Shown: piece after piece, positions 8,027-15,596 of the stretch
Position numbering within the stretch: the first letter of the stretch is position 1
How the letters are laid out: each line of letters begins with the position of its first letter
Origin: Allobosea sp. Root483D1
GTDB taxonomy: Bacteria > Pseudomonadota > Alphaproteobacteria > Rhizobiales > Beijerinckiaceae
Direction: 5' to 3'
NCBI RefSeq assembly: GCF_001429505.1
Contig: NZ_LMJW01000022.1
Location: 330,370 to 363,060, forward strand
DNA length: 32,691 nucleotides
The notes under the pieces: model-generated
Database searches by the model: none
Seen by the model: the letters and a program-made list of their open reading frames with translations, nothing else
What the model was told of the DNA's origin: nothing
Translations under genes and position numbers: made by a program

Positions 8027-9631
8027 ATGACCGTGCCATGGTGGCAGAGCGGGGTGATCTACCAGATCTACCCGCGCTCGTTCCAGGACACCAATGGCGA
8101 TGGAGTCGGCGACCTCAAGGGCATCACCCGGCGATTGGGCTACCTCGCCGAACTCGGTATCGATGCGATCTGGATTTCGCCGATCTATCCCTCGCCGATG
8201 GCCGATTTCGGCTACGACGTCTCCGATTATACCGGCGTCGATCCACGCTTCGGCACGCTCGCCGATTTCGACGATCTGCTGGCGCAGGCTCATGCGCACG
8301 GGCTCAAGGTCCTGCTCGACTTCGTACCGAACCACACCTCCGACCAGCACCCCTGGTTCTTGGAGAGCCGCTCCTCGCGCAGCAATCCGAAACGGGACTG
8401 GTATCTCTGGCGCGATCCTGTCCCGGGGGGCGGGCCGCCCAACAACTGGATCAGCGATTTCGGCGGCCCGGCCTGGGAATGGGACGAGGCCAGCGGCCAG
8501 TATTACTATCACGCCTTCCTGAAGCAGCAGCCGGACCTCAACTGGCGCAATCCGGCGGTGCGGGCCGCGATGCAGGACGTGCTGCGCTTCTGGCTCGACC
8601 GCGGTGTCGACGGCTTTCGCATCGACGTGCTCTGGCATCTGATCAAGGCGGCGGATTTCCCGGACAACCCGTCGAACCCCGCCTATCGGCCCGAACTGGG
8701 TGAGATGCACCGCGTGCTCCAGCAGCATTCGACCGACCAGCCCGAGGTCCATGGCATCGCGGCCGAGATGCGCGCCCTCGCGGACGGCTACGGCGCCACG
8801 GGACAGGGCGAGCGAGCCCTGATCGGCGAGATCTACCTGCCGATCGATCGGCTGATGGCCTATTACGGCGTGGAGCAGGCGGGCGTGCATCTGCCCTTCA
8901 ATTTCCAGCTCGTCGAGGCGCTCTGGCAGGCGCGCTCGCTGGCTGCGCTGATCGCCGGCTACGAGGCTGCGCTGCCGCAAGGTGGCTGGCCGAACTGGGT
9001 GCTGGGAAACCATGACCGGCCGCGCGTCGCGACGAGGCGTGGCCAGGCCCAGGCGCGCGTCGCGGCGATGCTGCTGCTGACCCTGCGCGGCACGCCTACC
9101 CTTTATTATGGCGACGAGCTCGGCTTGGGCGACGTCGAGATCCCGCCGGGTCATGTCCAGGATCCGCGCGAACTGCGCGAGCCCGGCAAGGGCCTGGGTC
9201 GAGACCCGGTCCGCACGCCGATGCCTTGGAACGCAAGCGAGCACGCCGGCTTCAGCACGGCTGCGCCCTGGCTGCCGCTCAACGCCGACTGGCCGGACCG
9301 GAACGTAGCGCACATGGCAGCCGAGTCCGGCTCGATGCTGACGCTGCATCGCCGGCTGCTGGCGCTCCGGCGCGCCCATCCGGCCCTGGCGCTCGGCGAT
9401 TTCGCGTTTCTGGAAGCTGAAAATGACGTGCTCGCCTATGAGCGGTCGTACGGCGAGGAACGGCTGGTCGTGGCGCTGAATCTAGGAGCCATGACGCAGC
9501 GCTTCGAGATGCCCGTCTGGGCCCTGGATGGCCGGCCGCTGCTCTCCACGCTCGCCGATCTAACGCCGGTTCAGGACGGCGCGTTGCTGCTGAGGCCCGA
9601 CGAGGGCGTGATCCTGACGCTCGCCGACTGA
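8027..9631 (+). CDS. GH13 alpha-glucosidase family protein
   Basis: The 534-residue protein is an alpha-amylase family (GH13) enzyme of the alpha-glucosidase / oligo-1,6-glucosidase type. The barrel starts at WWQSGVIYQIYPRSFQDTNGDG. Catalytic residues can be placed: nucleophile D200 in GFRIDVLWH, acid/base E268 in IGEIYLP, and transition-state aspartate D330 in LGNHDRPR, with the first conserved region DFVPNHTS at 98-105. Length is normal. There is no signal peptide, so it acts in the cytoplasm on a small alpha-glucoside. It precedes a GT4 gene by 21 bases, probably one operon. Substrate could be trehalose, sucrose, maltose-type sugars or a glucosylated solute; the sequence alone does not decide. 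Confidence 0.9.
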   Translation: MTVPWWQSGVIYQIYPRSFQDTNGDGVGDLKGITRRLGYLAELGIDAIWISPIYPSPMADFGYDVSDYTGVDPRFGTLADFDDLLAQAHAHGLKVLLDFVPNHTSDQHPWFLESRSSRSNPKRDWYLWRDPVPGGGPPNNWISDFGGPAWEWDEASGQYYYHAFLKQQPDLNWRNPAVRAAMQDVLRFWLDRGVDGFRIDVLWHLIKAADFPDNPSNPAYRPELGEMHRVLQQHSTDQPEVHGIAAEMRALADGYGATGQGERALIGEIYLPIDRLMAYYGVEQAGVHLPFNFQLVEALWQARSLAALIAGYEAALPQGGWPNWVLGNHDRPRVATRRGQAQARVAAMLLLTLRGTPTLYYGDELGLGDVEIPPGHVQDPRELREPGKGLGRDPVRTPMPWNASEHAGFSTAAPWLPLNADWPDRNVAHMAAESGSMLTLHRRLLALRRAHPALALGDFAFLEAENDVLAYERSYGEERLVVALNLGAMTQRFEMPVWALDGRPLLSTLADLTPVQDGALLLRPDEGVILTLAD

Positions 9632-9652
9632 CTTAACGGAGGGACGAACGCT

Positions 9653-10660
9653 TTGCGCATCGCCATGCTGGCGCCGATCTCCTGGCGCACGCCGCCGCGC
9701 CATTACGGCCCGTGGGAGCTGGTGACGAGCCTGCTGACCGAGGCGCTGGTGGCGCGCGGCGTCGACGTCACCCTGTTCGCCACGAAAGACAGTCATACGG
9801 CGGGTACCTTGGCCGGCGTCTGCCCGGCGCCGTATTCCGAGGATCCGACGATCGACGCCAAGGTCTGGGAACTGCTGCACGTCGCCCATGTCTTCGAGCG
9901 CGCCGGCGAATTCGACCTGATCCACAACCAGGCCGATTTCGTGCCGCTCGCCTTCTCGCGCCTGGTCGACACGCCGGTGGTGACGACGATCCACGGCTTC
10001 TCCTCGGAGCGTATCCTGCCGGCCTTCAAGGCCTATGAGGACAAGGTCCACTATGTCGCGATCAGCGCCGCCGACCGGCACCCCGATCTGCGCTATGCGG
10101 CGACGATCCACCACGGCATCCGGATCGAGGATTTTCCGTTCGATCCGGTCGGAAGCGACGACCTGCTCTTCTTCGGCCGCATCCACCCCGACAAGGGTGC
10201 GGCCGAGGCGATCGCTGCCGCACGCGCAGCCGGGCGCCGATTGGTCATGGCCGGCATCATCCAGGACCGCGGCTACCACGACGCGCAGGTCGCGCCCGCG
10301 CTCGCCGGCGAGAGCGTCGTCTATCTCGGCCCCGTCGGCGGCAGCGCCCGGACGCATGCGCTCGGCTCGGCGAAGGCGTTGCTGCACCTGATCAACTTCG
10401 AGGAGCCGTTCGGCTTGTCGGTCATCGAGGCGCTCGCCCGCGGAACGCCTGTCATCGCCTCAAGACGAGGCTCCATGCCGGAGCTGATCGAGCATGGCGT
10501 GACCGGGTTCCTGGTCGACAGCGTCGAGGAGGCCGTGGCTGCGATCGCGCGCCTCTCCGAGATCGACCGCGCCGCCTGCCGGGCGGCGGTCGCGGCGCGC
10601 TTCACCGTCGAGCGAATGGCCGATCGTTATCTCGAGCTCTATCGCTCCATCCTCGGATGA
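9653..10660 (+). CDS. Glycosyltransferase family 4 protein
   Basis: A complete 335-residue GT-B glycosyltransferase. The N-terminal lobe starts MRIAMLAPISWRTPPRHYGP with the glycine-containing acceptor loop. The donor lobe has LLFFGRIHPDKGA at 171-183 and the E-x7-E motif EPFGLSVIE at 251-259, followed by GTPVIASRRGSMPELIEHG, which is typical of GT4. TTG 9653 is preceded by a strong GGAGGG at 9638-9643. It follows the GH13 gene closely. Donor and acceptor are unknown; the retaining GT4 mechanism would give an alpha-linked product, which fits an alpha-glucosidase partner. Confidence 0.85.
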   Translation: MRIAMLAPISWRTPPRHYGPWELVTSLLTEALVARGVDVTLFATKDSHTAGTLAGVCPAPYSEDPTIDAKVWELLHVAHVFERAGEFDLIHNQADFVPLAFSRLVDTPVVTTIHGFSSERILPAFKAYEDKVHYVAISAADRHPDLRYAATIHHGIRIEDFPFDPVGSDDLLFFGRIHPDKGAAEAIAAARAAGRRLVMAGIIQDRGYHDAQVAPALAGESVVYLGPVGGSARTHALGSAKALLHLINFEEPFGLSVIEALARGTPVIASRRGSMPELIEHGVTGFLVDSVEEAVAAIARLSEIDRAACRAAVAARFTVERMADRYLELYRSILG

Positions 10661-10976
10661 GGCCCGTGCCTCCCGGCGGATGGAGGTGCGCCGGTCCGGC
10701 GGGCAGATGCAAAAGAAACAGCGTGCGCTCTCCTCGGCCCTGGCCTAGGCTGCGACTCTGCTTCGACATGACTTGCCTGGATTCGTTCCCAGGCAGCCGC
10801 GGCAGCTGCTAGCCGGCCGCGCTGACACGAGCACCTGCTCGCCTTTCCTTGCAAGACATCCGCGCCTGCAACCACGCATGCACATTGCGACGGGCGACTG
10901 CCCTGCGAGATGCCCAGCTTCGGCCGGTACGACCCGAGATCGCGTCCAGCGGTCTCCGAACGAGGACCAGAACGGC
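10661..10976. other. Gene-free interval
   Basis: I see no gene in these 316 bases. A 7-bp hairpin with an 8-base loop at 10774-10795 lacks a U-rich tail and is not called a terminator. The leader of the small gene at 10977 must lie at the right end. Confidence 0.4.
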
Positions 10977-11108
10977 ATGTCAAAAGGCGAACGACGCGGG
11001 AACCGCGAGTCCAAGAAGCCGAAGCAGGAAAAACCCAAGGCTGCAGCACTTGCCCCCACCAGCCTTGTCGCGGCAATCGCGAAGGCTCCGGCTTCAAAAA
11101 AGAAATAG
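10977..11108 (+). CDS. Lysine-rich 43-residue conserved small protein
   Basis: The product begins MSKGERRGNRESKKPKQEKP and ends in KKK, with an alanine-rich middle (AAALAPTSLVAAIAKAP). I remember very similar short lysine-rich proteins starting MSKGQRSNRE-KKPK in many Hyphomicrobiales genomes, none with a known function. ATG 10977 has GAGGA at 10962-10966, ten bases upstream. The composition suggests nucleic-acid contact or intrinsic disorder, but this is a guess. Confidence 0.6.
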   Translation: MSKGERRGNRESKKPKQEKPKAAALAPTSLVAAIAKAPASKKK

Positions 11109-11176
11109 CGTTTTTCGGCAGTGGTCCCCTGGGGCCAGGCGCATGCTGCGAGCCTCGGCCAACCGACAGGACAGTG

Positions 11177-11374
11177 ATGATCCGTTTCAGGACGATCGAG
11201 CCGAAACCGGCCGCAAACACCAACAAGCCGGTTATCGCCCCGCAAACGGCAGCCGCGCCGACTAAGCCGGCGCCGGCGTCGGCTGACGACGATCGAAAGA
11301 TCGCAATGCAACGGCCACGGGACCCGGAGAAGCCCGCGGGTCCGTCATCGGCAGAAAAGCCCGAGCAAGATTAG
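11177..11374 (+). CDS. Small disordered hypothetical protein
   Basis: A 65-residue frame starting MIRFRTIEPKPAANTNKPVI, followed by a proline/alanine/lysine-rich and acidic tail with no predicted fold. AGGA at 11168-11171 stands five bases before ATG 11177. Its stop shares four bases with the stop end of the opposite DUF1488 gene. It is probably co-transcribed with the lysine-rich gene 68 bases upstream. No family is known to me. Confidence 0.45.
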   Translation: MIRFRTIEPKPAANTNKPVIAPQTAAAPTKPAPASADDDRKIAMQRPRDPEKPAGPSSAEKPEQD

Positions 11375-11634
11375 AACTCGGAAGCCGTCAATCGGTGGTA
11401 GCTCCGGCGCTTGCGGGCATAAGCTGCCCCGGCGGCCTTCTGAATGGTGGCAAGATGCCCATCATACGCCCTCAGCATCGACGCTTCGTCCGGACCGGCT
11501 GAAGCGTCGATGCCGTGCAACGCCGCGAGCTCGACCTCGAATGCAATCTCCAGAGCGGAATCGGAACCCCAGAAACAGACGCAGTTTCGCGCGGCGTCAT
11601 ACCGTCGGATCGGATTAGGGAAGTGGAGGCTCAT
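11371..11634 (-). CDS. DUF1488 family protein
   Basis: The 87-residue protein matches the DUF1488 pattern: LHFPNPIRRYDAARNCVCFWG at the start, an acidic centre with DEASMLRAYDGHLATIQ, and AYARKRRSYHRLTASEF at the end. DUF1488 proteins are short, widespread in Proteobacteria and of unknown function. The minus-strand start ATG 11634 has a purine-rich GAGGATGAT ahead. It converges with the small plus-strand gene on its left. Confidence 0.75.
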   Translation of the reverse strand: MSLHFPNPIRRYDAARNCVCFWGSDSALEIAFEVELAALHGIDASAGPDEASMLRAYDGHLATIQKAAGAAYARKRRSYHRLTASEF

Positions 11635-11714
11635 GAGATCATCCTCGAAGGGGGCTGATCGAATTCAGGCATGTATCGTAGGCAGGCCCAGATATTCGGT
11701 TACGGGGCAAGAAG

Positions 11715-11744
11715 TCGCCAGTCGCGGTGCCGAGCGACTGGCGA
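11715..11744 (-). terminator. Hairpin terminator downstream of the 11751-12104 gene
   Basis: A perfect 11-bp stem (11715-11725 with 11734-11744) closes an 8-base loop just after the stop codon at 11751. The following minus-strand bases are ACTTCTTG, so the U-tract is weak. Position and stem strength favour a terminator or 3' stabiliser. Confidence 0.55.
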
Positions 11745-11750
11745 GCAATC

Positions 11751-12104
11751 TCAGGTTTTCGGAATGCCGAGAGCTGCCGCGCAGGCCTTGGCTACGTCCG
11801 AATCGGGCGATGAGCTGCCCGGCATTGTTGCCCATCCTCCTTTGGCGATGAAATCACCCTGCTGCCAGGAGCTGATCTTCTTGAGTTCGACGAGCTGTTC
11901 GGTCGCATTGTTCTGCTGCTGGAACCTCACCACGCAGATCGGCGAGAGAGCCGCGACAAGGGCGGCATTCGAGCGTGCCTTGGCTTCTCGTTCTGCCGTG
12001 CTCTGCGTCACCCAGCCGCCCCAGGTGAAACCGATGACGGCGAGTGCAATAGCCCCGCCGACGGCGCCCCAGGCGGCCGGCTTCAGGTCTGCTGAAATTT
12101 TCAT
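11751..12104 (-). CDS. Conserved single-helix membrane protein
   Basis: The 117-residue protein has a single transmembrane helix at about residues 10-32 (WGAVGGAIALAVIGFTWGGW) near its start and a soluble domain containing SPICVVRFQQQ, SSWQQGDFIAKGGWATMPG and a C-terminal ACAAALG. Two cysteines (in SPICV and KACAA) may pair outside the membrane. I recall the same protein as a conserved hypothetical in Methylobacterium, Bosea and relatives; its function is unknown. A TATGAT element lies upstream on the minus strand near 12145. Confidence 0.75.
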   Translation of the reverse strand: MKISADLKPAAWGAVGGAIALAVIGFTWGGWVTQSTAEREAKARSNAALVAALSPICVVRFQQQNNATEQLVELKKISSWQQGDFIAKGGWATMPGSSSPDSDVAKACAAALGIPKT

Positions 12105-12331
12105 GATGTCGGACTTTCCGAACCGGAAGAAGCCTTCCGTAAACGATCATAACACAGCCCTGGATAAAATTGCTGAGCTTTATTTCGTTTTGTATTTTCA
12201 GCTACCGCGATCGAATCGTCGTGAAATAAACCTGCACATCCGGCGCCTCAATGCTGGGTGAATTCTTTGTGCTCATGACATTTTACTGAGAAAAGCTCTT
12301 CGGCTCCACAAAGCGCATCCTCGGCCGGGCC

Positions 12332-12730
12332 ATGGCGTTCACAGAACGCGCTGTCCGCGGCCATCCCAGCACAACAGTCGGCAAGGCCTTCGATGGGACT
12401 TCGATGGCGGCGGCTGGCGCAGCTTCACCACGGCCAAGGGGCAGCAGGTCGTCGAGTTTACCGGCAATATTAACGCGGTGCTGCATGCGACCGCGGTCCA
12501 GCGACTCTGTCAGGCGGCCGAAGAACTCCAGAAGGGTGCCAGCTCCAAAGCCCATGGCGACCAGCTCGAGTTCAACTACCGGCTGACCATCTTCCCGGTC
12601 GCCTATCGAATCTCGACGGCAAACCGGAGCTCCAGCGGCTGCTGCAGAAATGGGAATGCGGCAAAGTCGAACAGGTCAACCTGGCCGGACCATGGGTCGG
12701 CATGCTGCCGACCTGCAAGGAGCAGCGCCT
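12332..12730 (+). pseudogene. Frameshifted remnant of an unrecognised gene
   Basis: Three consecutive protein segments read in different frames. The first, from about 12332, gives RGHPSTTVGKAFDGT. The second, from about 12391 to 12608, gives FDGGGWRSFTTAKGQQVVEF and later HGDQLEFNYRLTIFPVAYR. The third, from 12609, gives NLDGKPELQRLLQKWE, then NLAGPWVGMLPTCKEQRL. The joins are smooth if one base is gained or lost at each, so this was a single gene now broken by at least two frameshifts. The TTVGKAFDGTF-WRSFTTAKGQ-VVEFTG pattern resembles a small domain seen in some putative zinc-ribbon or secreted proteins, but I cannot name it. Its end abuts the ABC-transporter debris on the other strand. 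Confidence 0.55.
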
Positions 12731-13064
12731 GCCAATGCGTCAGGGCAAGCGCCGCAGCTCCTTCCGACTGGCCTTTGGGCACCGATTGCAGGCCGGCGCG
12801 AAAGATCTCGGCGAGGTTAGGCGGAGCCGAAGAGGGTGAAGCCGACCTGCGCCCGGACGAGCACTTCGAGCTCGATCCCTTCCGGCAGGAAGAGCGGGAT
12901 CGCCGAGATCGAGGTCGCGATGGCGCTGCAGAGATCGACATTGAAGCCGACCCGTTTGCCGCCCGGGCCGGGGATGCCGAAGCCGGGATTCGACGGGCCT
13001 TGCACGGTGCATTTGAGTGGGGCTTTTTCGCAAGAATCCGATGCCATAACAAATAGATAGATCA
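12717..13064 (-). pseudogene. Fused debris of an amino-acid ABC transporter (binding protein and permease)
   Basis: Reading the minus strand, one frame (to about 12819) gives PLKCTVQGPSNPGFGIPG and GKRVGFNVDLCSAIA, which matches the N-terminal region of polar amino-acid binding proteins of the AapJ/FliY type. Immediately after, in another frame (12818-12717), comes NLAEIFRAGLQSVPKGQSEG and ALALTHWQAL, the EAA loop of HisM/GlnP-type permeases. The large middle of both genes is missing. This is a deletion joint, not a working gene. Confidence 0.65.
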
Positions 13065-13096
13065 CCGTTATCGCGTCCGATCGGACGCGCGGTGAT

Positions 13097-14032
13097 CTAG
13101 GCAAGATCTCTGTTTCGATGCTGCCGAGGCGCGACGCCGAAGCGGTTGCGGAAGGCCCGGTTGAACACCGACAGGTCGTTGAAGCCGACCGAATAGGCGA
13201 TGGATGCTATGCCCTCGGCGGCGCGGCGGGGGTCGAGCAGGGCGCGGCGGCTCTCCTCCAGCCGCGTCGCCAGCAGCCAGCGCCCGAAGCTCTGGCCCGT
13301 TGCGGCGAAGCGCGCATGAAGCGTGCGCACCGAGATGTTGAAATGGGCCGCGACGGCGCCCGGCGACAGCGTCTCGTCCCCGAGCCGTCCGCGGCAGAAG
13401 GCGAGGATCGCCTCGTGCAGGCGATCGGGACGGGCCCCGGCGCCGGCATCGCTCGAGAGTCCGATCAGGTTGCACAGATTGTCGGCGAGCAGGCTCGCGG
13501 ACATCTCGTCCATGGCCTCGCCATGGCGCGCCAACTCCAGGAGATGACGCCTTGCGAGCGATATGAACCGCGAGGTGAGCGCGATACGGTGCGGGCGGCC
13601 ACGCACGAGCCAGGGCGCCTTGAGCAGAAGCGTGCGGCGCGGCAGGACGGCGACGACACGCCGGACATCTTCCGAGAATGAGAGGCGGAATGGCCGCGCC
13701 CCGTCGACCAGGCCGATCTCGCCGGGCTGGAGCAAGAGCCGCTCGTCGCCCTGCGAGAGCCGGCATTGGCCTCGCTCCTGCAGGCTGACGAGAACGCTGT
13801 CGTCGCCCTCCGCGACATGGCGGGGGGTGCGCACGACATCGTGGCGCGTCGACCGGAAGCTCGCGATCCTGACATCGCCGAAGCTGCGCCCGACGATGGA
13901 GCCGTGGAAGGCCTCCTGCGGGTCAGGCGCCTCGGTCGTGACGTTGAGCACGGCACGGCACACCGTCTCGCGCCAATAGTCGAACCCGGAATCGGGCTCC
14001 AGACCTTGCGTGCCCCAAACAATGGTCCCCAT
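13097..14032 (-). CDS. AraC-family transcriptional regulator
   Basis: A 311-residue regulator. Residues about 15-185 look like the AraC-binding-like N-terminal domain (PF14525 type, with RSFGDVRIASFRSTRHDVVRT and GEIGLVDGARPF). Residues about 205-305 form the two-helix-turn-helix AraC domain (LSPGAVAAHFNISVRTLHAR and ASIAYSVGFNDLSVFNRAFR, then FGVAPR). It is transcribed away from the Fe-S/flavoprotein operon across a 152-base gap, so it most likely senses the substrate and controls that operon and itself. PF14525-type regulators often respond to small aromatic or aliphatic compounds; the ligand is not evident. Confidence 0.88.
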   Translation of the reverse strand: MGTIVWGTQGLEPDSGFDYWRETVCRAVLNVTTEAPDPQEAFHGSIVGRSFGDVRIASFRSTRHDVVRTPRHVAEGDDSVLVSLQERGQCRLSQGDERLLLQPGEIGLVDGARPFRLSFSEDVRRVVAVLPRRTLLLKAPWLVRGRPHRIALTSRFISLARRHLLELARHGEAMDEMSASLLADNLCNLIGLSSDAGAGARPDRLHEAILAFCRGRLGDETLSPGAVAAHFNISVRTLHARFAATGQSFGRWLLATRLEESRRALLDPRRAAEGIASIAYSVGFNDLSVFNRAFRNRFGVAPRQHRNRDLA

Positions 14033-14184
14033 GACCTTCTCCGCCCGGCAGCCGACAGAACCCGTCCGGACGCGCCCAGCTTTTCATAAGAATGGCTTGC
14101 ACTCAAAGCCGGATTTTTCTGCGCGCATCGCCGAGACCTCGCCTGCCTCCGTTTCTAGCTTTCCGCTCGGAGGACAGACAGGCG

Positions 14185-15558
14185 ATGCAGACAGATTTCA
14201 CGGCCGCGCAATTGCGCGATCCCGCGATCCGGGAAGCCGCCGACATCCTCGGAACCTGCGTGCATTACGGCTTCTGCACCAACACCTGCCCGACCTATGT
14301 CCTGAGCCGCGACGAGAACGAATCCCCGCGCGGGCGCATCGACCTGATCCGCGAGATGCTGGAGAGCGAGGCGCCGCCGAAGGCGCAGACCGTCGCGCAT
14401 CTCGACAGCTGCCTCTCCTGCCTGTCCTGCATGACCACCTGCGCGGCGAAGGTCGACTACGCGCATCTGATCGACCGGGCGCGGGTCCATGTCGAACGCC
14501 GGCATCGCCGGCCGCTCGCCGAGCGCGCCTTGCGAGCGCTGCTCGGCTTCGTCCTGCCGCGGCCGCGGCTGTTTCAGGTCGCGCTGGCCCTCGGCCGTCT
14601 CGGGCGGCCGATACAAGGACTGCTGCCGTCGCGGCTCAGGCCTGTCCTCGCGATGATCCCGGAGCGGACGCAAGGGCGGATACTGGCACCGCAGGTGTTC
14701 GAGGCCGAGGGCGAAAGGCGGGCGCGGGTGGCGCTGCTCGCCGGCTGCGCCCAGCAGGTGCTCGACGGCAACATCAACACGGCGACGATCCGCTTGCTGA
14801 CGCGGCATGGCTGCGAGGTCGTCGTCGCGGCGGGGGCCGGCTGCTGTGGCTCGCTGACGTTGCATATGGGCCGTGAGGAAGAGGCCATGGCGGCCGCTGC
14901 CGCCAATGTCCGCTCCTGGATGCGCGAGCGTCGTGGCGAAGGGCTCGACGCCGTGATCGTCAACGCCTCCGGATGCGGCACCACGGTGAAGGACTACGGC
15001 CATCTCCTCGCCCGGACGGAGCTTGCGGGCGAGGCGAGGGAGGTCGCCGGCATCGCCCGCGACGTCACCGAATTCATCGCCGGAATCGGGCTGCGGCCGG
15101 CGGCGCCGGAACGTCCGCGCTTGCGCGTCACCTATCACGACGCCTGCTCGATGCAGCACGGCCAGCGCGTCACCCGGCCGCCGCGCGACCTGCTGCGCGC
15201 CGCCGGCTTCGAGGTCGTGGACGTGCCGGAGAAGCATTTCTGCTGCGGCTCGGCCGGGACCTACAACCTGCTCCAGCCCGCGACGGCCGAAACCCTGGGC
15301 GGGCGCAAGGCCGGCCATATCGACAGCACGGCGCCGGACGTCGTGGCGGCCGGCAATATCGGCTGCCTGACGCAGCTGCGGCGCTATGTCGGCGCGCCGA
15401 TGGCGCACACCGTCGAGCTCCTGGACTGGGCGACGGGCGGCCCGCTGCCGCCGGCCCTGGCCGGCGTGGCGTTGCAGAGCCGGCCCGCGCCGCAGCCGGA
15501 GGAGGCGCCGGCTGCGGCCGCCGCCCCGGCGCCGAACGACGACGCCGGCTTCTGGTGA
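14185..15558 (+). CDS. GlcF-like iron-sulfur oxidoreductase subunit
   Basis: A 457-residue relative of glycolate oxidase subunit GlcF and of heterodisulfide reductase-type proteins. The N-terminal ferredoxin module has C25, C31 and C35, where the usual second cysteine is tyrosine Y28. The second cluster is complete: C76, C79, C82 and C86. Two C-terminal CCG domains carry AGAGCCGSL, HDACSMQHGQ and HFCCGSAGTYNLLQP. The C-terminal 35 residues are proline/alanine-rich. ATG 14185 is used because GGAGG (14169-14173) precedes it and homology starts there; the frame runs on upstream. It should take electrons from the flavoprotein encoded next and pass them to a membrane carrier. No glcD- or glcE-type gene is present. 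Confidence 0.85.
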   Translation: MQTDFTAAQLRDPAIREAADILGTCVHYGFCTNTCPTYVLSRDENESPRGRIDLIREMLESEAPPKAQTVAHLDSCLSCLSCMTTCAAKVDYAHLIDRARVHVERRHRRPLAERALRALLGFVLPRPRLFQVALALGRLGRPIQGLLPSRLRPVLAMIPERTQGRILAPQVFEAEGERRARVALLAGCAQQVLDGNINTATIRLLTRHGCEVVVAAGAGCCGSLTLHMGREEEAMAAAAANVRSWMRERRGEGLDAVIVNASGCGTTVKDYGHLLARTELAGEAREVAGIARDVTEFIAGIGLRPAAPERPRLRVTYHDACSMQHGQRVTRPPRDLLRAAGFEVVDVPEKHFCCGSAGTYNLLQPATAETLGGRKAGHIDSTAPDVVAAGNIGCLTQLRRYVGAPMAHTVELLDWATGGPLPPALAGVALQSRPAPQPEEAPAAAAAPAPNDDAGFW

Positions 15559-15596
15559 ACGGCGCAGACACACGAAAACAGAGGGGAGACGCCGGC

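Noticed and set aside
7913..9379. 488-codon open frame on the minus strand opposite the GH13 gene
   Set aside because: The GH13 gene has all catalytic motifs; the antisense frame shows no family features.
10774..10795. Hairpin TGCCTGG-N8-CCAGGCA as a terminator for the second GT4 gene
   Set aside because: No U-rich tail and more than 100 bases after the stop; function not supported.
10745..11311. 188-codon open frame on the minus strand
   Set aside because: Random-looking arginine/serine-rich product that overlaps two better small genes on the plus strand.
12603..13052. 149-codon minus-strand frame as an intact gene
   Set aside because: Only about 34 codons match a permease loop and the preceding part matches nothing in this frame; it is debris.
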